The notes under the pieces: model-generated
Seen by the model: only the letters and a program-made list of their open reading frames with translations
The model's database searches: none
Told to the model about the DNA's origin: nothing
Source of the DNA: an uncultured Clostridia bacterium
GTDB lineage: Bacteria > Bacillota > Clostridia > Christensenellales > Aristaeellaceae
NCBI GenBank assembly: GCA_934647235.1
Contig: CAKUFG010000001.1
Span: 77,732 to 141,731 of the forward strand
DNA: 64,000 bases
Reading direction: 5' to 3'
Shown: piece after piece, positions 1-9,202 of the stretch
Numbering within the stretch: position 1 is the first letter of the stretch
Layout: each line of letters opens with the position of its first letter
Made by a program: the position numbers and the translations under genes

Positions 1-1323
1 CTGGGGAATGACGGTTTCGGCGGCCTCGCCCGCATCGTCCACGCTCTCCTCATAAATGGCGCTGAAGCCCGAAAAACGCTTATGCTCGCCATAGAAGCGC
101 AGGCCCACGCCGTCGCCGTTGATATCCATGCTTAGGGTATCGTACACCGCCGGGTTCATCTGGCTGGATACAAAGCGGGAATAGATCAGCCGGTACAGCT
201 GGAATTGCTCCTTGGTCAGGGACTGCTTGATGGAATCGGGCGTGCGGTTCACATCCGTGGGGCGGATGGCCTCGTGAGCGTTCTGCGCGTTGCTGCGTCC
301 CTTATAGATGATGGGCTCGTCAGGCAGATATTCCTGGCCGTACTGGGCGGCGATGTAGCCGCGCACGGCGGTCAGCGCCTCCTGGCTGACGGTGACGGAG
401 TCGGTACGGATATAGGTGACAAGGCCCTGCATGCCCTCTTTTTCCAGCTCGATGCCCTCGTAGAGCTGCTGCACCACCTGCATGGTTTTCTGGGTAGTAA
501 AGTTCAGCTTGCGGCCCGCCTCCTGCTGCAGGCTGGAGGTGGTAAAGGGCGGGGCGGCCTGCTTGCGCTTTTCGCCGTTCTTCACGCTGTATACGGCAAA
601 GTGCGCCTTCTCCACGCGCTCGCGCGCGGCGATCACCTCGGCCTCGTTGGACAGGGCGGCCTTTTTGCCGTCCAGCGTTACCAGGCGCGCCTTGAAGGTG
701 GTCTTGCGGCCGCGGGCGTTGGGCAGCAGCGCGTGCGCCGTTACATCCCAGTATTCCTCGGGAATAAAGGCCTCGATATCCTGCTCGCGCTCCACCAGCA
801 TGCGCAGGGCGACGCTCTGCACGCGGCCGGCGGAAAGGCCCTTTTTGATCTTGGCCCACAGCAGGGGGCTGAGCTTGTAGCCCACCAGACGGTCCAGTGC
901 GCGGCGCGCCTGCTGCGCGTCCACCAGGCCCATCTCGATGGTGCGCGGGGATTTGAGCGCGTCGGTAATGGCCTTTTGGGTAATCTCATGGAACTCAATG
1001 CGGTTAGGCTGGTTTACGTCCATGCCCAGCGCGTAGGCCAGATGCCAGGAAATCGCTTCGCCCTCCCGGTCCGGGTCGGTTGCGAGGTAGATTTCCTGCG
1101 CGCTCTTGGCTTCCTTGCGGATCTTGGTCAATATCTTGCCGCGCCCATGGATGGTGATATATTTGAGCGCAAAATCGTTATCCACATCCACGCCCAGCTG
1201 CGACTTGGGAAAATCGCGCACATGTCCCTGCGATGCCTCCACCTTATAATCCTTGCCCAGGAAGCGCGCGATGGTGCGCGCCTTGGCGGGAGACTCGACG
1301 ATTACAAGCTTTGATGCTGCCAC
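1..1323 (-). CDS. topA: DNA topoisomerase I, N-terminal part (runs off the window)
   Basis: Type IA topoisomerase, which relaxes negative supercoils by cutting one strand through a tyrosine-phosphate link. About 441 residues are visible; the C-terminal part, including any zinc fingers, lies beyond base 1. The TOPRIM domain begins with VESPAKA near residue 9 and contains the metal-binding DPDREGE at residues 83-89. The catalytic tyrosine is in YIRTDS (Tyr304). The start is a GTG at 1323, because a GGAGGG ribosome binding site sits just upstream and no in-frame ATG fits. It is the last visible gene of a minus-strand operon behind dprA and comM, a usual clostridial order. Confidence 0.96.
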   Translation of the reverse strand, partial: MAASKLVIVESPAKARTIARFLGKDYKVEASQGHVRDFPKSQLGVDVDNDFALKYITIHGRGKILTKIRKEAKSAQEIYLATDPDREGEAISWHLAYALGMDVNQPNRIEFHEITQKAITDALKSPRTIEMGLVDAQQARRALDRLVGYKLSPLLWAKIKKGLSAGRVQSVALRMLVEREQDIEAFIPEEYWDVTAHALLPNARGRKTTFKARLVTLDGKKAALSNEAEVIAARERVEKAHFAVYSVKNGEKRKQAAPPFTTSSLQQEAGRKLNFTTQKTMQVVQQLYEGIELEKEGMQGLVTYIRTDSVTVSQEALTAVRGYIAAQYGQEYLPDEPIIYKGRSNAQNAHEAIRPTDVNRTPDSIKQSLTKEQFQLYRLIYSRFVSSQMNPAVYDTLSMDINGDGVGLRFYGEHKRFSGFSAIYEESVDDAGEAAETVIPQ

Positions 1324-1362
1324 TGTATTTACCCTCCGAATTACTTCGTTTATTGCTTATTT

Positions 1363-2466
1363 TCAGCGCTTGAGCGCATAGGCGCGCCCCGCGCGGGCTT
1401 CGATCAGACCATCCAGTTCCATCATGGTCAGTTCGCCGCTGAGCTGGTCGGGCGTAAGGCCCGTCTTTTCCGCCAGCTCCTCAAAGCGCATCTCCTCGCG
1501 CTCAAGCAAGGCAAAGATGCGTTTTTGCGGCTCGGTCAGATTGTCCTGCGCGGGAGCGTGAGCAGGCTCGCTCTTGGCAGGAACAGCCGTCTGCGTCCAG
1601 CGCATATCATCCAAGATGTCCTGCGCGCAGGTGCAAAGATTGGCTCCGTCGCGCAATAACCTCAGCGGCGCGATGCTGCCCGGCACATCCACCATGCCCG
1701 GCAGGGCGAATACCTCGCGTCCCTGCTCGGCAGCGCAGCCAGCGGTAATCATGGTGCCGCTGTGCGCGTTACCCTCAATCAGCAGCAGCGCCGCGCTCAT
1801 CCCGCTGATAATGCGGTTGCGGATGGGAAAATGATGCGCCAGCGGCTCGGTCCCCAGCGCAAACTCGCTGATAATCGCGCCGCCATGCTCGACAATGGTC
1901 TGCGCCAGGCGGGTGTTTTCCTCGGGATACACGCGGTCGATACCGTTGCCCAGCACCGCCACCGTGCGTCCGCCGCCCGCTAACGCGCCTTCATGCGCCG
2001 CGGTATCAATGCCGCGCGCCAGGCCGCTGACCACCGTAACGCCTGCCGCAGCCAGATCGCGCGCAATGGAAAACGCCTGTGAGCGGCCGTAGCGCGTATC
2101 GCGCCGCGAGCCGACAATGGCCACGCTGAAGCGATCCTCCGCGGGCGTGCCGCGGATAAACAGCGCGTGCGGCGGATCGTTGATTTCGCCAAGCAGGGCC
2201 GGATATCCTGCCCGCCCGCAAAAAATGATTTCCGCGCCGCAGCGGTGCAGGCGGTCGGTCAGCGCGTCCATCCCCGCCGTTTTCATCTGCTGCAATTCGG
2301 CGTAAGCCTTATCTCCCGCCATCATCTGCACGGTGGGGCCCATCTGCTCAAAGATGCTCTCCGCGCAGCCAAAGTAGGTCAGCAGCGCCTCGCGCGTGCG
2401 CCAGCTGAGCGACGGCGCGCTTTGCAGCCACAGCCTGCACTGTTCTTCCCGTGTGTAGGTTTGCAT
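1363..2466 (-). CDS. dprA: DNA-processing protein DprA
   Basis: 367-residue DprA/Smf protein, which binds incoming single-stranded DNA and loads RecA during natural transformation. The Rossmann-like core shows GSRRDTRYG at residues 119-127 and GLARGIDTAAH at 148-158, both family signatures. The last about 60 residues look like the DprA winged helix. The start ATG lies 4 bases past the comM stop, so the two are translationally close. With comM upstream and topA downstream this is a standard clostridial arrangement. Presence of dprA and comM does not by itself show competence, since both are kept in many non-transformable species. Confidence 0.95.
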   Translation of the reverse strand: MQTYTREEQCRLWLQSAPSLSWRTREALLTYFGCAESIFEQMGPTVQMMAGDKAYAELQQMKTAGMDALTDRLHRCGAEIIFCGRAGYPALLGEINDPPHALFIRGTPAEDRFSVAIVGSRRDTRYGRSQAFSIARDLAAAGVTVVSGLARGIDTAAHEGALAGGGRTVAVLGNGIDRVYPEENTRLAQTIVEHGGAIISEFALGTEPLAHHFPIRNRIISGMSAALLLIEGNAHSGTMITAGCAAEQGREVFALPGMVDVPGSIAPLRLLRDGANLCTCAQDILDDMRWTQTAVPAKSEPAHAPAQDNLTEPQKRIFALLEREEMRFEELAEKTGLTPDQLSGELTMMELDGLIEARAGRAYALKR

Positions 2467-2470
2467 CCTG

Positions 2471-4006
2471 TCACCTGCTCCAGTATTTTGCGTCCAGCAT
2501 CCGGTACTGAATGGCCTCGGCCATCGCCGGGGCGGATATATCGGCTTCCCCGCGCAGATCGGCGATGGTGCGGGCCACCTTGATCAGCCGCGTATAGCCG
2601 CGCATGCTCAGGGCATAGCGCTCCACCGCCCGCGCCAGCAGCGCCCTGGCGGGATCGGACAGCGCAGCCAGCTCCTCCACATGCTTGTTGTTCATCTGCG
2701 CGTTACAGGCAATGCCTGCGCCGGCAAAGCGCTTTTGCTGCAAGCGCCGCGCGTTTTCCACGCGCTCGCGCACCACCCTGGAGCTTTCGCCCGTCTTCTG
2801 ATCGGTAATCTCCTCGATGGGCACTGCGTCCACCTCAATGTGGATATCGATACGATCCAGCAGCGGGCCGGAAACGCGATCCAGATACTTGCGTATCTCG
2901 TGCGAGCCGCAGCGGCACTGCCGTACCGTGCTGCCATAATAGCCGCAGGGACAGGGGTTCATGCTGGCCACCAGCATGCAGCGGGACAGATACTGCGTAT
3001 GCGCGCGCACGCGGGTGACGGTGCACACGCCGTCCTCCAGGGGCTGACGCAGCGCCTCCAGCGCCGTGCGGGAATACTCCGGCAGCTCGTCCAGGAACAA
3101 TACGCCGTTATGCGCCAGGGAGATTTCGCCCGGCATGGCGTTAGCCCCGCCGCCCACAAGCGAGGGCATGGAGGCCGAGTGATGCGGCGTCCGGAAGGGC
3201 CGCTCGGTCATCAGCCCCGCGCCCGGCGGCAAGAGCCCCGCCACTGAATGAATGCGCGTGGTCTCAAAGGCCTCCTCCAGAGTCATCTGCGGCAGGATGC
3301 CCGGCAGGCACCGCGCCAGCATGGTCTTGCCGCTGCCCGGCACGCCCACCATCAGCATGTTATGCCCGCCCGCGGCGGCCACCTCCAATGCGCGGCGCGC
3401 GCCCGTCTGCCCGCGCACGCTGGATAAATCGCACGTTACCGTACGCTCCATCAGGCATTCGTCATAGCTTTTCTGCACCTGCGCAAGCAAGGGCGCAGCG
3501 CCCGTCAGGTGCATCACCGCCTCATAGAGCGTATGCGCGGGATACACCAGCATGCCCTGCACGGCCTGCACCTCATGCGCGTTATCAGCCGGCAGAATCA
3601 CCTCGCGGATGCCATGCTCATGGGCGGACAGCACCAGCGGCAGCGCCCCGCGAACGGGCACCAGCCGACCGTCCAGCGCCAGCTCGCCCAGCAGCAGGAT
3701 GCTGCTTGCATCCACCGCGCGGATCTGGCGCGTGGCAATGATGATCGCCACGGCGATGGGCAGGTCGAAGGCCGTGCCCTCCTTGCGCAGATCCGCCGGG
3801 GACAGATTCACCGTCACATGGCCGCTGGGCGTGGTGAAGCCGTTGTTTTTCATGGCGGCATACACGCGCTCACGGCTTTCGCGCACGGCAGCGTCGGGCA
3901 GGCCGACCATGGTGAAGGCAAACTGTCCGCCTGAGACATAGGCCTCCACCGTGACCGGCACGCCCTCCACCCCCTGGAGCGCAAAGCAGCAGGTACGCGA
4001 CAGCAT
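2471..4006 (-). CDS. comM: ComM/YifB family Mg-chelatase-like AAA+ ATPase
   Basis: About 511-residue AAA+ ATPase of the ComM/YifB family; ComM in gamma-proteobacteria is a branch-migration helicase used in transformation. An N-terminal Lon-protease-like S5 fold is followed by a Walker A loop, GVPGSGKT, near residue 220, and a Walker B region (LFLDELPEY). A cysteine cluster (CPCGYYG then CRCG) follows, then the C-terminal Mg-chelatase domain. I chose the ATG at 4006 because GGGGGA lies 6-8 bases before it. A TTG two codons earlier would sit directly on the ribosome binding site. It follows the large glycosyltransferase gene by 21 bases and precedes dprA. Confidence 0.93.
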   Translation of the reverse strand: MLSRTCCFALQGVEGVPVTVEAYVSGGQFAFTMVGLPDAAVRESRERVYAAMKNNGFTTPSGHVTVNLSPADLRKEGTAFDLPIAVAIIIATRQIRAVDASSILLLGELALDGRLVPVRGALPLVLSAHEHGIREVILPADNAHEVQAVQGMLVYPAHTLYEAVMHLTGAAPLLAQVQKSYDECLMERTVTCDLSSVRGQTGARRALEVAAAGGHNMLMVGVPGSGKTMLARCLPGILPQMTLEEAFETTRIHSVAGLLPPGAGLMTERPFRTPHHSASMPSLVGGGANAMPGEISLAHNGVLFLDELPEYSRTALEALRQPLEDGVCTVTRVRAHTQYLSRCMLVASMNPCPCGYYGSTVRQCRCGSHEIRKYLDRVSGPLLDRIDIHIEVDAVPIEEITDQKTGESSRVVRERVENARRLQQKRFAGAGIACNAQMNNKHVEELAALSDPARALLARAVERYALSMRGYTRLIKVARTIADLRGEADISAPAMAEAIQYRMLDAKYWSR

Positions 4007-4027
4007 GGGCAATCCCCCGCTTTCTCG

Positions 4028-7000
4028 TTAGTAGTACAGCCAGCTACGGAACCACTGCATCGCCGACAGCCATTTGGTGCTGGCGGTGATGCCGCTGGCA
4101 TAGGGGAAGAACGCGATAAACAGCGCCAGGGCAATCGCCAGATAGACGAGCATCAGCCCAGCGGGCGCGCGGCGCAGGCTTGCGCTCAGGCGCGGACGCG
4201 CGGCGATGGCGGGCATTCCGGCATAGCTTTCGGCCGTATCCGCCAGCAGATCATAGCACAGCGCAGCGCACAGGATGATAAACGGCACTGCGGCAAAGTA
4301 GTGATAGATATACGTTCCGCGCGGCACCAGCACCCAGGGCATATACTGCGCAGCAAAGGAAATGAGCAGGATCGCCGGGCGCATGTCGTCGCCCCGGCTC
4401 TGGCAGCGCAGGCCTCGGCGGTCGATGTGCCGCTCCGCCCAGATGACGATCACCATGATCAGCGCAGCCAGCCCGCCCCACCATACGGCAGGATTGCCCA
4501 GCGCCATAATGGTCTGCGTGCTGCCCTCCGCGTGATAGGACGCGGAATAATACCACATGGGCTTGCCGATCACCGGCCACTCGTACCAGGGCGAATAGAA
4601 GGGATGGTTCATGCCCAGACCCGGCGTGCTGTGATAGCCAAACATGCCGCCGAACACACCGGTGGTAAAGTAATCGCCCACCGCGGCCTGAATCACCTTC
4701 TGCACCGTAATGCCGCCCGAGGGCAGGAAATACGGAATATAGGATGCATAGTACACGCCCAGCGGCACGGCAATGAAGAACACCAGGCAGCAGCCCAGGG
4801 TGATCAGCAGCCGCGCAGGATATGTGCGCGCGGGCACGGCCAGGCTGCTCTCCTCCGGATGGGGTTTGCGCAGCTTGCGGTTGACCTTCTGCTGGCTGGC
4901 TTCATATGCCTCCAGCTCATGCGAGGCCGCCAGATGCTCGCGGAACCTGCGCCACACGCTCCAGAAGAACAGCACCGCCAGACCCACGCCCGCATAGCAG
5001 CCCGTCCACTTGCTGGCCACAGCCAGGCCCATGAACAGGCCGGACAGCGCCAGCGGAACCAGCGTTTTGATCAGCGGCTTACGCCAGTAATCCATGCGCA
5101 GATAGTACACCATAAACACATACGACCAGATAATAAACAGCACCACAAAGCTGTCGATAGTCGCAATGCGCGTCTGGGTAAAGTGCATGCAGTCCACCGC
5201 CATCAGGAACATGGCGGCAAACGCGCCCATGCGTCGCTTGGTCAGGAGCCTGCCAAGCAGATACATGCCCGGCAGCATCAATACGCCCGCCAGCGCCCCG
5301 GCAAAACGCCAGCCAAAGGGCGTCATGCCAAAGACCGAAATGGAGAAGGCGATCAGCACCTTGCCCAGCGGCGGATGCGAAGTTTCATAGGGGCGATAGG
5401 TATAATCACCCTGCATGGCCAGGTAATGCTCATACCCCGTGCGGGCATGATAGATTTCATCAAAGTAGGTGCTGTTATACCAGCCCGGCTCGCCGGTGAA
5501 CGTATCCTGCTCGTCAATCAGCGCTTCGCCGTTTCCGCTTACCAACGTCACAGGGAAAATCTCCTGCGTAGCAGGATCGCGGAAGATGGTCTCGTAAATC
5601 GTGGTGCCGATATACTGCGCCTCGATGCGCACATAGCGGCCCGTCAGCGTCAGCGGCGTTGTGCTGTAGGTGCGGCTGCCGCCGCCGTCATAGGACTGGC
5701 ACAGATAATACCACTTGAAGCAGTCGTTGCCATACTCGCCGCCCAGCTCGGCCCAGTTGGCCTCGCTCCAGGTTTCGCCATCCTGGCTGACGCGCACGAT
5801 GAAATCGCTGTTCACGCTATGAATGCCCGACATGTACAGCATGTTGAACTGCCGCGTTTCGCCCAGATCCAGCACCACGTCCTCGTGCTGATCGTTGGCA
5901 TAGGCAGATCGCCAGCAGGTCTGCGGGGATTTGGTCGCGCCCAGGTTGGTAAAGGCAGCGACAGCGTAAATCACCGTCACACCCAGCATCAGCGCGTAAT
6001 CCAGCCAGCTCATCCTGGGAAGCGTTTTAGGCTGCAGCACACGGCGCATGGCAGCGCTGGGCTGCGTGCCCGTCTGCGGCGCATTCCCGGCCTTTTCAGG
6101 CGCAGAAGCCGCAAACAGCACGGTCTGTCCCTGGCAGCATACGGCCGCGCACACATAGCCCGCCCAGCAGGCCAGCGCACAGTTCAGCGCCGATACCGCG
6201 TATTCCAGCCAGGCGGAATCGCTGACAATGCCAAACAGCGGCGCGCTCAGATGCCCGCTGCTTCCGCCGATGCGCACGCCGCGATCCAGCACAACGCCCA
6301 CGTTCAGAAACACGCTCAGGCTCAGCAGCGCAAACAGGATATACACACGGCGGTCGCGTTCCAGCAGGCAGGCCAGCGCCAGCAGCACAGCCGCCGGGAA
6401 AAGATAGCGCTCGTGCATCATGGTGCCCACGCTGCACAGCAGCATCAGCAGCAGCGCGCCCAGCAGCGGCAGGTGACGGATGCTGCCCCCCGCCAGATAC
6501 ATCAGCGCGCACAGCACCACGGCCAGGGCAATGACCGCCCAGCCAAAGGCCGCGTAGCTCATGGGAACAACCGCGCAGATCAGCCCCGCCAGCAGCACAG
6601 CCGCAGCGGCGGCCAGATAGGCGCGATGCGTGCGATCCCAGCGGAAGCGCACGGCGGCAAAGGCCGCGCCGCCGCACAGGCACAGCATGCCCAGCAGGCG
6701 AATCAGCACCGGCGCGCTTTCCTCCACGCTCACCCAGTTTTGCCCGAAGAGGAAATACAGGTTGCAGGCGTTCACCGTGGCGCTGGCATAATAGGACATG
6801 GTGCCGGTATACAGACTGATCAGCCAGCCCGGCTCGGTCTGATAGACGGAGAAGGGCAGCACCACAGCCAGTGCAACCGCCGCCGCGCCGGCCAGGCCAA
6901 TCAGTGCCTGCCGTACCAGCGCGCGGTCACGATTGCGGATCCATTCCACAATCAGGGCCAGCAGGCCCAGCGGGCCAAACATCAGCGCCTGGGGCTTCAT

Positions 7001-8221
7001 CAGCACCGCCAGCATATAAACCGGCAGCGCCCAGGCCCATTTGCGCTCAATCGCCAGCACCACCACCAGCAGGATGCACAGTGCCATCACGCTGTCCGAT
7101 TGTCCCCAGGCAGCGCCGGCGATAAAGGTAAGGGGATTCAAGGCGTACAGCGCGGCCACCGTGAAGGCGGCACGCTCAGAAACACGCTTGCGGCCATAGG
7201 TATACAGCACGGCCGCCGCCGCAATATCGCACAGGATGGAGGGCATCTTGACCAGCAAGGCAGTCACGCCCGTGCCCAGCAGCCTGCCGATCTGCCCGAA
7301 CAGCCCCAGCACCAGCAGGTATCCGGGGGGATAATCGCAAAAGCCCGCAGCGCTGTAGAAATTGGCCGGGCCTGCCTCTACCATGGTATTGGCCCAGGAG
7401 GTAAAGCAGCCGATATCCACGCCGTAGCCGGGCACCAGCACGGCCACAAGGACGCGCTCCGCAAAGGCCGCCGCCAGCAGGGGCAACAGCAGCCAGAGGG
7501 ACGGGCGCTTCAGCGTCCCCACCCCCAACGCCGCGCGGCGCAGCAGCAGGCAAACCAGCGCATAGCCCAGCGCCACAGCCAGCAGATACGGCCAGGCAGG
7601 GGCGGAAGCATCCTCGTCCGCTGCGGTCGAAGTATTCGTATTGGCCGCCGCCCGCGTCCAGCTGGAGGCGACATAGCCGTCGGGCACGCTGGCAATCTGC
7701 TCCAGCGTGATATCCCGGAAGGAGGCCGTGCCGATGGCCTCGCCGCTGTAGCCGCCCAGGCGGGCAAAGATCGTTACGCTGCGCTGGCTTTCGCCCGTGC
7801 GGCCATACAGGCGCACCTCCTGCCATTCGCCCTCGGTATCATACACGCACTCGGAAAACACGTAAATGCCCGATATGGACAGGTTGGCGCCCATGCCGTC
7901 GCTGGCGTCAGCGCGGATATAGCCGCGCAGGCAGTACAGGCTGTCAGGCTGCACCGCCGCCTCCTGCGCAAAGCGCGCGTCGTTCAGGGCATGATTGGTA
8001 ATGGTCGCCACGCCGTCGGCCACACTGTAATCGGTATATCCGGGCATGGTGATATACGCATCGGTATACCAGCCCTCCATATCGGCGGAAAAATCGCCGT
8101 TCGTCAGCAAATTACCGGTCTGAATCTCGCTCTTTTTTCCCGGCAGCGTCAGCGCCAGCACCAGGGCGATCACCGCAATCGCGGCAAGCGCAATGATCCA
8201 CAGCAGTCGTTTCTTTTTCAT
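4028..8221 (-). CDS. Double GT-C membrane glycosyltransferase (GT39/PMT-like) with embedded lectin-like domains
   Basis: Very large membrane protein of 1397 residues. Visible order: a membrane anchor (residues 5-27); a carbohydrate-binding-like domain starting NLLTNGDFSADMEGW (about 35-180); a first multi-spanning GT-C half (about 200-700) with VDIGCF and YPPGYLL; a discoidin-like stretch with VVLDLGETRQFN and VSQDGETW (about 790-900); and a second GT-C half typical of protein O-mannosyltransferases, with YFDEIYHAR (Asp921-Glu922), HPPLGK, TIDSF and KWTG. It probably moves sugar from a polyprenyl-phosphate donor onto an extracellular acceptor; donor and acceptor cannot be told from sequence. 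The ATG at 8221 follows AAAAGGAGCG; a longer upstream frame would overlap yraN and lacks a ribosome site. It is inserted between yraN and comM. Confidence 0.85.
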   Translation of the reverse strand: MKKKRLLWIIALAAIAVIALVLALTLPGKKSEIQTGNLLTNGDFSADMEGWYTDAYITMPGYTDYSVADGVATITNHALNDARFAQEAAVQPDSLYCLRGYIRADASDGMGANLSISGIYVFSECVYDTEGEWQEVRLYGRTGESQRSVTIFARLGGYSGEAIGTASFRDITLEQIASVPDGYVASSWTRAAANTNTSTAADEDASAPAWPYLLAVALGYALVCLLLRRAALGVGTLKRPSLWLLLPLLAAAFAERVLVAVLVPGYGVDIGCFTSWANTMVEAGPANFYSAAGFCDYPPGYLLVLGLFGQIGRLLGTGVTALLVKMPSILCDIAAAAVLYTYGRKRVSERAAFTVAALYALNPLTFIAGAAWGQSDSVMALCILLVVVLAIERKWAWALPVYMLAVLMKPQALMFGPLGLLALIVEWIRNRDRALVRQALIGLAGAAAVALAVVLPFSVYQTEPGWLISLYTGTMSYYASATVNACNLYFLFGQNWVSVEESAPVLIRLLGMLCLCGGAAFAAVRFRWDRTHRAYLAAAAAVLLAGLICAVVPMSYAAFGWAVIALAVVLCALMYLAGGSIRHLPLLGALLLMLLCSVGTMMHERYLFPAAVLLALACLLERDRRVYILFALLSLSVFLNVGVVLDRGVRIGGSSGHLSAPLFGIVSDSAWLEYAVSALNCALACWAGYVCAAVCCQGQTVLFAASAPEKAGNAPQTGTQPSAAMRRVLQPKTLPRMSWLDYALMLGVTVIYAVAAFTNLGATKSPQTCWRSAYANDQHEDVVLDLGETRQFNMLYMSGIHSVNSDFIVRVSQDGETWSEANWAELGGEYGNDCFKWYYLCQSYDGGGSRTYSTTPLTLTGRYVRIEAQYIGTTIYETIFRDPATQEIFPVTLVSGNGEALIDEQDTFTGEPGWYNSTYFDEIYHARTGYEHYLAMQGDYTYRPYETSHPPLGKVLIAFSISVFGMTPFGWRFAGALAGVLMLPGMYLLGRLLTKRRMGAFAAMFLMAVDCMHFTQTRIATIDSFVVLFIIWSYVFMVYYLRMDYWRKPLIKTLVPLALSGLFMGLAVASKWTGCYAGVGLAVLFFWSVWRRFREHLAASHELEAYEASQQKVNRKLRKPHPEESSLAVPARTYPARLLITLGCCLVFFIAVPLGVYYASYIPYFLPSGGITVQKVIQAAVGDYFTTGVFGGMFGYHSTPGLGMNHPFYSPWYEWPVIGKPMWYYSASYHAEGSTQTIMALGNPAVWWGGLAALIMVIVIWAERHIDRRGLRCQSRGDDMRPAILLISFAAQYMPWVLVPRGTYIYHYFAAVPFIILCAALCYDLLADTAESYAGMPAIAARPRLSASLRRAPAGLMLVYLAIALALFIAFFPYASGITASTKWLSAMQWFRSWLYY

Positions 8222-8249
8222 CACACGCTCCTTTTCGGATAGCATCCGC

Positions 8250-8591
8250 TCAAAAGGCATTTTCCATGTAAAAAATCCCGGCGCGCGAAAACTCCAGGAT
8301 ATCAAACCGGCACGGCGCGTCGCGCAATCCCTTGCGGGACAGGTACGCATCCGCAGCGTGCCGAAGACGGCGGCGCTTGTCCGCCGTCACCGCAGCCACG
8401 CCCGCGCCCAGCTCGCCCGCCGGGCGGGCCTTTACCTCAATAAAGACAATCGTATCGCCGTCGCGGGCGATCAGATCGATTTCACCATCCCGCGCGCGAT
8501 AGCGCATGCTCAGCACGCGATACCCGCGCCGCCGCACATAGCGCGCCGCGCGCAGCTCATACAGCAATCCTGCCTGATATGCGTTGTTCAT
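8250..8591 (-). CDS. YraN family (UPF0102) nuclease-like protein
   Basis: 113-residue protein of the YraN/UPF0102 family, a small fold of the PD-(D/E)XK nuclease type. The core DGEIDLIARDGDTIVFIEVKAR gives Glu37, Asp39 and the Glu52-Val-Lys54 triad expected for that fold. Its biochemical role is not established. It overlaps the rnhB stop by a few bases and so is translationally coupled to it. The pairing rnhB-yraN is common in Bacillota. Full length for the family. Confidence 0.9.
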   Translation of the reverse strand: MNNAYQAGLLYELRAARYVRRRGYRVLSMRYRARDGEIDLIARDGDTIVFIEVKARPAGELGAGVAAVTADKRRRLRHAADAYLSRKGLRDAPCRFDILEFSRAGIFYMENAF

Positions 8592-9202
8592 AGGAATTTA
8601 CGGATAAAGGTCATCCGATGCGCCGGACAGGGGCCGTATTCTCGGATGGCGGCGATATGCTCCGCCGTGCCATAGCCCTTATGCCTGGCAAAGCCGTACT
8701 GCGGATACTGCTGATCCAGGGCAAGCAGCTCCCGATCCCGCGTCACCTTGGCCACAATGCTGGCCGCAGCGATGGAATAGGACACCGCGTCGCCGTGCAC
8801 GATGGGGATTTCCGGCGCGTCCAGCCCCAGGTTCTTCACCGCGTCGATCAGATAAATATTGGCCTGCGCATCCGCCGCAGCGCGGCGCATGGCGTTCATG
8901 GTGGCCTGCAGGATATTGATTTCGTCAATCTCCTGCGCGCTGGCGCGGCCTACGCCCACATACAGCGCCGTGCGCAGGATTTCTTCATACACTTTATCGC
9001 GGCGCAGGGCGGACAGCTTTTTGGAATCGTCCACCCAATCCACCGTGGGCGCGCTGGGCATGATCACACACGCCGCCACCACATCGCCCGCCAGCGGGCC
9101 GCGCCCAGCTTCGTCCATGCCGGCCACACGTGCGCAGGCCGCCCAATAGGGCTGATCATGGGCAATCATCGCCATGCGGCGTTCCTGGCTGTCACTGCGC
9201 AT
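8588..9202 (-). CDS. rnhB: Ribonuclease HII
   Basis: About 204-residue RNase HII, which removes ribonucleotides and RNA primers from DNA-RNA hybrids. The signature GMDEAGRGPLAG near residues 28-39 holds the first catalytic Asp-Glu pair, and DAVKNLGL carries the third acidic residue. ATG at 9202 is preferred because AAGGAG stands 10 bases before it. An upstream in-frame start at 9226 would reach further into rbgA without a clear ribosome site. The gene start overlaps the rbgA stop by about 11 bases. A second, type I RNase H is at 20958-21443. Confidence 0.94.
   Translation of the reverse strand: MRSDSQERRMAMIAHDQPYWAACARVAGMDEAGRGPLAGDVVAACVIMPSAPTVDWVDDSKKLSALRRDKVYEEILRTALYVGVGRASAQEIDEINILQATMNAMRRAAADAQANIYLIDAVKNLGLDAPEIPIVHGDAVSYSIAAASIVAKVTRDRELLALDQQYPQYGFARHKGYGTAEHIAAIREYGPCPAHRMTFIRKFL

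Noticed and set aside
205..1314. A 369-codon open frame on the plus strand
   Set aside because: Antisense to topA, whose catalytic motifs are intact.
4301..8242. A 1313-codon open frame on the plus strand
   Set aside because: It lies opposite the glycosyltransferase gene and is rich in His, Gln and Arg, as expected for the reverse strand of a GC-rich gene; no domain or ribosome site.
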